A stretch of DNA of 50,430 bases from Aquitalea aquatica (GTDB taxonomy: Bacteria; Pseudomonadota; Gammaproteobacteria; Burkholderiales; Chromobacteriaceae), in the NCBI RefSeq assembly GCF_013911085.1, contig NZ_JACERN010000032.1, forward strand, positions 1 to 50,430. Reading direction: 5' to 3'. The notes under the pieces are model-generated. The model had not been told where the DNA came from. It saw only the letters and a program-made list of their open reading frames with translations, and ran no database searches. A program made the translations under genes and the position numbers. Position 1 is the stretch's first letter; the number at the start of each line of letters is the position of its first letter. Positions 45,210 to 50,430 of this stretch are shown here, one piece after another.

Positions 45210-46799
45210 ATGTCAAAGATGAAATATCAGCAGCTGATTGTGGGTGCCGTGCTAAGCCTGCCGCTGCTTATGGCACAGCCTGCCTGCGCTGACACGGCTG
45301 ACGATGCCGACAGCCATTGGGCCAGTAGTGAGCCAGCGGGGTGCAAGGTGTGGATTGACGTGCAGCAGGAAGCATCAGCCAGTCGCCAGATCAAATGGAC
45401 CGGGGCCTGCCAGAATGACAAGGCGGTGGGTAAGGGAAGCCTGACGGTGACCGATGACGGCAAGGAACGGCTGCATTTCGATGGGGAAATGCAAGAGGGC
45501 AACTTCCATAGCGACGGCGTGCTGAAGACGGCTGATCACGATGATGTCTGTACTGTGCGTGGCAGTTTTGTGCGTGGCGAAATGGAAGGGCAATTCGAGG
45601 AAAGCTGCCAGTCCGGTACGCGTTTTGCTGGCCGTGCCCATCGTGGACAGCTTGCAGGATTCGGCCGCGTGTCGCTGCCGCGTGCTGCATACGAGAGCCT
45701 GATTGCCGATGCCCAGAAGCGCCGGCTGGGGGCATGGCAAGGCCAGTTCTTCCTGATCTCCGGCTGGTGGGAAGGTGGTTCCCCGCAATTATCCTGTGCC
45801 AGTGAGGCCGATTGCCTCCCCTTGGTGGCAAAGCGCAAGGCCGCTTTTGCCCAGCAAGCCCAGCGCGAGGCCAAGGCAGGAGTCCGTCCTTATCTGCTCA
45901 TGATGCAAAGTACCGAGGGAAATGCGCCGATGAGCGGGATGCCCTATGCCTGGAGTGATGCCGGCGGCAAGCTGTTGTCTCGCGGAGTGGTCGATAACAA
46001 GGGGCGTGCCTTTATCGTCCCCGACCCCGCAGGCGGGACAAGCTATCGCATGAGTTTGCCCAGTGGATATTTTTGGGAATGGGAGGCGCAGGCGGACTGC
46101 TGGCAGCGCCCGGTAAAAGCATTGCAGGCCTGCATGCGCCAGATCCGTTCCGGCAGCAGTGCAGATGATGAATTCCGCGCCCAGCAGAAAGCCGCAGCCA
46201 GCGAGCAGGCGCTGTTCAGGGAGAAGGTGGGAGCGTGGACGAAAGCAGCCCAGAACGACCCGGCAAGCAGTATCGACGCTATCTTGGCGGAGCATCGCAA
46301 ATGGTCGGCCTTGCCACAGGCAAGGATCACCAGCCGGCCGTTTACCTGCCAGGCTTATCAGCCTGCCCTGAGCCTGCAAGCTGAGCTGGCTTTTGCCGAG
46401 GCTGCCACCCTGCCGGCAGGCAACCATCAGAAACTGGCCTATGTCGAGGCGGCGCAGCTGGGGAATTGGCGTGCAGCCGCCAGGCTGGCATCGCTGATGC
46501 TGGACGACGAAATGTGGGAGGACGCCATGCCGATGATTCAATGGCTGGCCAGTCATCAGGTTCCGGCGGCTTACAACAAACTGGCTGATGTGCTGCAGAT
46601 GCAGAGTACTTACGATGGCGAGACGGCAAGCCCGGACGCGCTGTCCTTAATCGACAGCCTGCGTTGGCGTGCGGCCCTGCAGGGCGACCCTGTGGCACAA
46701 ATCAAGATGGCCAGGTGGGCCCGTGCTAATCAGCAGGATGGTTTGGCAGACAGCCTGCGGGATTGTGCCGTACGCCAGAATCCCGAGCTGGCTGAATAA
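45210..46799 (+). CDS. Secreted protein of unknown function with MORN-like and Sel1-like regions
   Basis: I do not recognise this 529-residue protein. A signal peptide is clear (KMKYQQLIVGAVLSLPLLMA, likely cleaved after PACA), so it is periplasmic or secreted; there is no lipobox. Residues about 45-155 have MORN-like repeats (GKGSLTVTDDG, HFDGEMQEGNFHSDG, RGSFVRGEMEGQF). The middle has a WEWEAQADCW region and many Cys. The last 150 residues are helical and Sel1/TPR-like (AAYNKLADVLQM, AALQGDPVAQIKMARWA). Start ATG 45210; GTG 45198 and ATG 45219 are alternatives. It stands alone between the fruR terminator and a convergent LysR gene 50 bases away. Confidence 0.55.
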   Translation: MSKMKYQQLIVGAVLSLPLLMAQPACADTADDADSHWASSEPAGCKVWIDVQQEASASRQIKWTGACQNDKAVGKGSLTVTDDGKERLHFDGEMQEGNFHSDGVLKTADHDDVCTVRGSFVRGEMEGQFEESCQSGTRFAGRAHRGQLAGFGRVSLPRAAYESLIADAQKRRLGAWQGQFFLISGWWEGGSPQLSCASEADCLPLVAKRKAAFAQQAQREAKAGVRPYLLMMQSTEGNAPMSGMPYAWSDAGGKLLSRGVVDNKGRAFIVPDPAGGTSYRMSLPSGYFWEWEAQADCWQRPVKALQACMRQIRSGSSADDEFRAQQKAAASEQALFREKVGAWTKAAQNDPASSIDAILAEHRKWSALPQARITSRPFTCQAYQPALSLQAELAFAEAATLPAGNHQKLAYVEAAQLGNWRAAARLASLMLDDEMWEDAMPMIQWLASHQVPAAYNKLADVLQMQSTYDGETASPDALSLIDSLRWRAALQGDPVAQIKMARWARANQQDGLADSLRDCAVRQNPELAE

Positions 46800-46848
46800 T
46801 GTGGGTGCTCGGGGCGCACAGGCCCTGGTTCAGTCCGGCAGGGTGATT

Positions 46849-47757
46849 CTACGGCGTCTCCTGCCGGGCAAAGCGCTGCTCCAGCCCATCCAGCAGCAGC
46901 CGTGTCTTGGTGGGCAGCAAGCTGCGATTGGGCACCAGCGCATAGGTTTTCAGTGCTGGCAGCTTCCAGTCGGGTAATACCGTTTGTAGCTGGCCGCTGG
47001 CGCTAGCCTGGGCGGCGAAATTACGCGAGACCAGACAGGCGCCACGCCCGGCAATGGCTGCCTGCAGGCGCAAGCCGGCATTGGCCGTTTGCAGATGCAG
47101 CGCCTGCTGCAAGGTGTAGTGGCTGCCGTCGGCATGCTGGAATACCCAGGGCAGGGCGCTGGCGGCCCCCAACAGGGGCCAGTCCTGTAGCTGTGACGGA
47201 TGTTGTGGCCTGCCGCGTGCAGCCAGTAGTGATGGTGCGGCAAACAGGCCTTGTTGCAGGGTGTACAGGCGCTTGCCCAGTTGACTTGAGTCGGGCAAGG
47301 GCTGGCTGGTCATCACGAAACTCAGGTCATGTCCGCTGCTCAGCGGGTCGGTCTGATTGCTGATGACATCCACTTCGATATGCAGGCCCGGATGTGCCTG
47401 CATGATGTCGCACAGCACCGGGCTCAGGTGCAAGCTGGCGAATTCGTATGGCGCAGCAATGCGCAAGGTGCCGCTGAGCGGTGCCTCGGCCAGACCTTGC
47501 AGGTGGTCGGCCACATCTTCCAGCCTGGCAAATAGCGGGCTGATCTCCTCCAGTAAATGAAAGCCTGCCTCGGTCAGCCGCAGGTGGCGAGTACTGCGCT
47601 CCAGCAAGCGTGTACCCAGCTTTCCTTCCAGCCGCGTCAAGGCGGTGCTGACAGTTGATTTGGGCAGTTGCAGCCGTTCGGCGGCCCGGCTGAAACTGCC
47701 GAGCTGCGCCACACAGCTAAACAGATACCAGTCATTCCAATCGTTTGTACGTGACAT
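46849..47757 (-). CDS. LysR family transcriptional regulator
   Basis: A 302-residue LTTR. The N-terminal HTH is WYLFSCVAQLGSFSRAAERLQLPKSTVSTALTRLE (key elements FSRAAE and STVSTALTRLE), and the effector domain follows from GTLRIAAPYEFA onwards. The lack of the usual DM start (MSRTNDWNDWYLFSC) resembles the DhcR/YhjC-like subgroup. It is divergent from an MFS exporter gene, with 92 bases between the ATGs, so it most likely controls that gene. A near-palindrome overlaps its own start. Confidence 0.92.
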   Translation of the reverse strand: MSRTNDWNDWYLFSCVAQLGSFSRAAERLQLPKSTVSTALTRLEGKLGTRLLERSTRHLRLTEAGFHLLEEISPLFARLEDVADHLQGLAEAPLSGTLRIAAPYEFASLHLSPVLCDIMQAHPGLHIEVDVISNQTDPLSSGHDLSFVMTSQPLPDSSQLGKRLYTLQQGLFAAPSLLAARGRPQHPSQLQDWPLLGAASALPWVFQHADGSHYTLQQALHLQTANAGLRLQAAIAGRGACLVSRNFAAQASASGQLQTVLPDWKLPALKTYALVPNRSLLPTKTRLLLDGLEQRFARQETP

Positions 47758-47791
47758 TGAATAATTATTTCAATATTGACGGTTTATTCAA
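47757..47791. promoter_or_regulatory. Candidate LysR operator region
   Basis: TTGAATAATTATTTCAA at 47757-47773 is a palindrome apart from one extra T, and TTGAC..TATTCAA at 47776-47791 has the same TTGA/TCAA ends. Both lie between the divergent lysR and MFS genes; the first overlaps the lysR ATG. Confidence 0.5.
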
Positions 47792-47849
47792 CATAGCATG
47801 GTGTTTATAGTCGGCGCGATCCCTCCTCCTGCCCAAGGTTTGTTGTTTG

Positions 47850-49367
47850 ATGACTGCTTACCCCGTGTTATTGCAAGCTCACCCGGAATGCCGTCCCTGG
47901 CAGGTGAGACTGTTTGGTCTGACGCTGGGCCTGGTGACCGGGGCCGACTTTGTCGCGGTCAGCATGATGGGCGTGGCCGGTGGGGCGATTCAGGGCGGGG
48001 TGTCGGCAGCGCCGCAGGAGTATCTGTGGGCGCTCACCAGCTTTGCCGTGGGGGCGGTGCTGGTCAATTTGCTGCTGGGGCGGTTTGCCACGCTGATCAG
48101 CTATCGCCGCTACACCCAGTGGGCCTTGCTGCTGTTCATGGCGGGCAGTGTGGGCTGCGCCCTGGCCGAGGGCATCACCAGCCTGGCGCTGGCGCGGCTG
48201 TTGCAAGGCTTGGGCGGCGGCGGGCTGTTTACCGCCTCGCGCATTCTGTTGCAGCTGGTAGCGCAGCCCAGAGAGCGCAAGCCCTTGATGTACGGCTTCC
48301 TGCTGGGCTTGTTCAGCTTGTCCGGCATCTCGCCGTGGTTGTCAGCCCTCTTGGTGGAGGACTGGGGCTGGCAGGCCATTTTCTGCTTGCAGGCTGCTTT
48401 TGTGCCGGTATTGCTGTTGTTGGTACGCCTGAGCTATCCGCGTCATGCCGGAGCGCCCAGCCGCACACAGGCGGGAGAGCTGGACTGGATCGCTGTGGTG
48501 GCATTGGGCGCAGGTGCCTTGCTGGTCTTGCACACGCTGGAGGATTTGCGCTTCTTGCGCTTTGCGGCCCGGCCCGGCATGTGGCTGGCCTTGCTGGGCG
48601 GTGCACTGTTGTTGGGCCTGGCCTGGCGGCGCAGCCATACTCACCCGGACCCCTGGTTGCAGCTGCATGCCGTATTGCGACGGCGTTATCTGATGGGGCT
48701 GGCTTTTTATGCGCTTTATTACCTGTGCAACGGAATCTGGTCTTACCTCTTGTCGGCCTTGTTGCAACGCGGGCTGGGCTTTGATTTTGTCACTGCCGGT
48801 TGGGCCATGAGCATGGGCAGCATGGTGACGGTGTTGATGGCCGTGGCTTATTTGTATGCCAGCCGCTGGCTGACCCGTCGTCACCATGTACTGGCCATCG
48901 GCTTTGCCTTGCTGGCGCTGTGTTGTCTGTGGCTGGCGCAGGCGGCCATGCCGGGGGCTGCGCTGGCCAATCTGTTGCCAGCCATTCTGCTGCATGGGCT
49001 GGTACCGGTATTGTCGGTATTGCAGATCGCCGCCATGACCTATGCCGAGGTGCAGGTGGAAGATTTTGCCCATGCTTACCAACTGAAAAACATCATGCGT
49101 GAACTGGCCGGTGCGCTGGGAACCGGCCTGGCCACGTTGCAGCTGCAAGCTGGCGAGGCGGAGGCGCGGCTGGCGCTGTTGGGCCGACTGGATGGGGTGA
49201 CGCTACGTCAGGAAGGCGTCGGGCTTGATCTGCCCAGTTTGGCAGAACTGTCGGCCCAGGTTTCACGCCAGGCCGTGCTGCTGGCCTGTGATCATGCTTT
49301 TCTGGCATTGGGCCTGTTGTCTGCTTTGGCCATGCTGTTTGCCCTGTTGCAACGCGATCTGCGCTAA
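47850..49367 (+). CDS. MFS transporter, DHA2-like drug/exporter type
   Basis: A 505-residue protein with about 14 hydrophobic segments, as in the DHA2 (EmrB) group. It carries ALTSFAVGAVLVNLLLGRF near the second helix, LARLLQGLGGGGLFTASR (the conserved R-x-x-Q-G-x-G-G pattern of motif D) and a large loop around residue 170-200. The substrate is unknown. I use ATG 47850; a TTG is just before it in frame. The ribosome site is weak. Divergent from a LysR gene, its probable regulator. A single-gene unit before the terminator at 49381. Confidence 0.85.
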   Translation: MTAYPVLLQAHPECRPWQVRLFGLTLGLVTGADFVAVSMMGVAGGAIQGGVSAAPQEYLWALTSFAVGAVLVNLLLGRFATLISYRRYTQWALLLFMAGSVGCALAEGITSLALARLLQGLGGGGLFTASRILLQLVAQPRERKPLMYGFLLGLFSLSGISPWLSALLVEDWGWQAIFCLQAAFVPVLLLLVRLSYPRHAGAPSRTQAGELDWIAVVALGAGALLVLHTLEDLRFLRFAARPGMWLALLGGALLLGLAWRRSHTHPDPWLQLHAVLRRRYLMGLAFYALYYLCNGIWSYLLSALLQRGLGFDFVTAGWAMSMGSMVTVLMAVAYLYASRWLTRRHHVLAIGFALLALCCLWLAQAAMPGAALANLLPAILLHGLVPVLSVLQIAAMTYAEVQVEDFAHAYQLKNIMRELAGALGTGLATLQLQAGEAEARLALLGRLDGVTLRQEGVGLDLPSLAELSAQVSRQAVLLACDHAFLALGLLSALAMLFALLQRDLR

Positions 49368-49380
49368 GCACGCAGACAAT

Positions 49381-49404
49381 AAAAAACCCGGCATGGCCGG
49401 GTTT
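49381..49404 (-). terminator. Terminator between the MFS and cytochrome b561 genes
   Basis: CCCGGC (49387-49392) pairs with GCCGGG (49396-49401). On the minus strand it is followed by T6, so it fits cytochrome b561; on the plus strand only TTT follows, so it may also partly serve the MFS gene. Confidence 0.8.
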
Positions 49405-49420
49405 GGTAGGGTGGAATCGT

Positions 49421-49969
49421 TCAGGGACGCAGCGGCCCGGTCAGGCGGGTGAGGGTGTCATCCTTGACGAAGCGGTGGTGCCATACTGCGGCTGCTGCAT
49501 GGAAGATGGCCAGCCACAGCATGAGGTTGCCCAGCGCTTCGTGAATTTCCTTCAGATTGTGCGCGGTTTCCTTGCCCAGCGAGAAGAATACCGGCAGCGT
49601 GCTACCCAGGAAAACCACGTCCTTGCCATTGCCCTGCACGATGGCAATCCCCAGGATGGGTAGCGCCAGCATCAGGCCATACAGCAGCCAGTGTGCGGCA
49701 TGAGCGAACAGCATGGCAGCAGGCTGCGGCGCCGGGGTGATGTCCGGCACCCGGTTGGCCAGTCGCCACAGCAGGCGCGGCAGCACCAGCAACAGGACGA
49801 TGACGCCAGCCTGGAAGTGGCCGGATTTCAGAAAGTCACGCAGCGGGCTGCCTTTCGGGGCGATGTCCTTGAATTCGATAAAGGCCAGGGCCGCGATGAC
49901 TGCCAGTGCACCCAGCCAGTGAAAGGCGCGGGCCAGACGGCCATAACTGTGTTGTGAATTTTTTAGCAT
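49421..49969 (-). CDS. Cytochrome b561 family protein
   Basis: A 182-residue inner-membrane haem protein with four predicted helices. Candidate haem-ligand histidines are in RAFHWLG, KSGHFQAG, AHAAHWLLYG and KEIHEALGN, one or two per helix. It resembles the bacterial YodB/CybB type, which moves electrons between quinone and other carriers. GGGA lies before the ATG at 49969. It stands alone on the minus strand, convergent with the MFS gene. Confidence 0.9.
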   Translation of the reverse strand: MLKNSQHSYGRLARAFHWLGALAVIAALAFIEFKDIAPKGSPLRDFLKSGHFQAGVIVLLLVLPRLLWRLANRVPDITPAPQPAAMLFAHAAHWLLYGLMLALPILGIAIVQGNGKDVVFLGSTLPVFFSLGKETAHNLKEIHEALGNLMLWLAIFHAAAAVWHHRFVKDDTLTRLTGPLRP

Positions 49970-50041
49970 GCTAGTCCCTTCCGCGTGGGGAATGTCTGGT
50001 GTGATCTGCTCATATCATAGCCAGACAGTATTAAACCAGAC

Positions 50042-50420
50042 TTAATCTTGCGCCTTGCCTTTGGCATGTTGCAAGGCAGCGTGAATGACGCCGCATTTGT
50101 CGGCCGGCTGCCAGCCCTCTGGTTTCAGGATCTTGCCATCGGCACGCCGCACCACCTTGCCATTTATCTGCTTGCGCAGATTGGCCTGGTGGATGGCCTC
50201 GGTCATGGCTTCCAGCGGCATGCCTTGCGACAGTAGCAGGCCGGTGAGCACGTTCAGGACATCCACGCCTTCTGCGGTCAGCTCGGCCATGCGGCGCTGT
50301 TGTTCATCCCTACTGCAGCCATCAAGTTGCCTGAAATCCTGCAAGGCCTGCAGAAACTCGGCCATTTCTTCGTGCAGCATGTTTTCCCACATCGGCAGGG
50401 TATCGGGGTAGAGCCCGGGG
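50042..50420 (-). CDS. MazG-like / PRA-PH family NTP pyrophosphohydrolase, 5' end missing
   Basis: The reading frame stays open through the right edge (the codons before ATG 50392 read GLYPDTLP), so the gene is probably cut. In the visible part, MLHEEMAEFLQAL and AEGVDVLNVLTGL form the E-E-x-x-E ... E-x-x-D metal site of all-alpha NTP pyrophosphatases. The C-terminal NGKVVRRADGKILKPEGWQPAD is a frequent tail in PRA-PH-like members. It would split nucleoside triphosphates to monophosphates. ATG 50392 could be the true start, but it lacks a good ribosome site. The last 10 window bases look like adapter and are left out. Confidence 0.7.
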
Positions 50421-50430
50421 CTGTCTCTTA
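50421..50430 (+). other. Likely residual Nextera adapter bases
   Basis: The final 10 bases, CTGTCTCTTA, equal the start of the transposase mosaic-end adapter used in tagmentation libraries. Their position at the very end of the window suggests an untrimmed contig end rather than genome. Confidence 0.7.

Overview
The window reads as chromosomal DNA from a GC-rich betaproteobacterium of the Neisseriales, most likely Chromobacteriaceae (Chromobacterium, Aquitalea or Vogesella-like). This is inferred from gene content, gene order and protein style, not from a database match. Almost all of it is densely packed housekeeping and metabolic genes. I see no rRNA, tRNA, CRISPR array, prophage or intact insertion sequence. 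The last 10 bases match the start of the Nextera transposase adapter, so the right edge is probably an assembly end.

Layout. 1-5.4 kb: the tail of carbamate kinase (arcC), then a tandem glycine riboswitch and the glycine cleavage genes gcvT, gcvH and gcvP. 5.6-11.7 kb: a GGDEF-EAL signalling protein behind a tiny coupled leader ORF, an orphan DppA-like binding protein, a TetR regulator and MetY. 11.7-17.3 kb: mostly minus-strand genes: a BLUF-like protein, the lemA/GIDE pair, and maf-methyltransferase-pncB, with a plus-strand DUF2520 gene among them. 17.4-26.0 kb: the fatty-acid cluster yceD-rpmF-plsX-fabH-fabD-fabG-acpP-fabF, then pabB-pabC for p-aminobenzoate. 26.3-30.3 kb: an EAL protein, DUF4936, tyrA, a short-chain dehydrogenase and a DUF2157-like membrane protein. 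30.3-34.1 kb: a polyamine group on the minus strand (puuR, puuB, ornithine decarboxylase-like) and a SUI1-type factor.

34.2-45.1 kb is sugar uptake. It holds a cytoplasmic GH3 beta-glucosidase with a GPH symporter, then the fructose PTS operon fruB-fruK-fruA on the minus strand, with a divergent LacI-type repressor (fruR). Two matching 14-bp operators lie in the fruB/fruR intergenic region; one sits between the -35 and -10 of a good fruB promoter. Two copies of a 114-bp element with inverted ends lie at 34.2 and 40.3 kb in opposite orientation; the second separates fruK from fruA. 45.2-50.4 kb: an unrecognised secreted MORN/Sel1-like protein, a divergent LysR/MFS pair, a cytochrome b561 and a MazG-like fragment.

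The best candidates for something new are the 114-bp element pair, the 12-codon leader overlapping the GGDEF-EAL gene, the GIDE protein carrying a perfect EF-hand next to LemA, and the large uncharacterised secreted protein. I do not see a convincing new multi-gene system.
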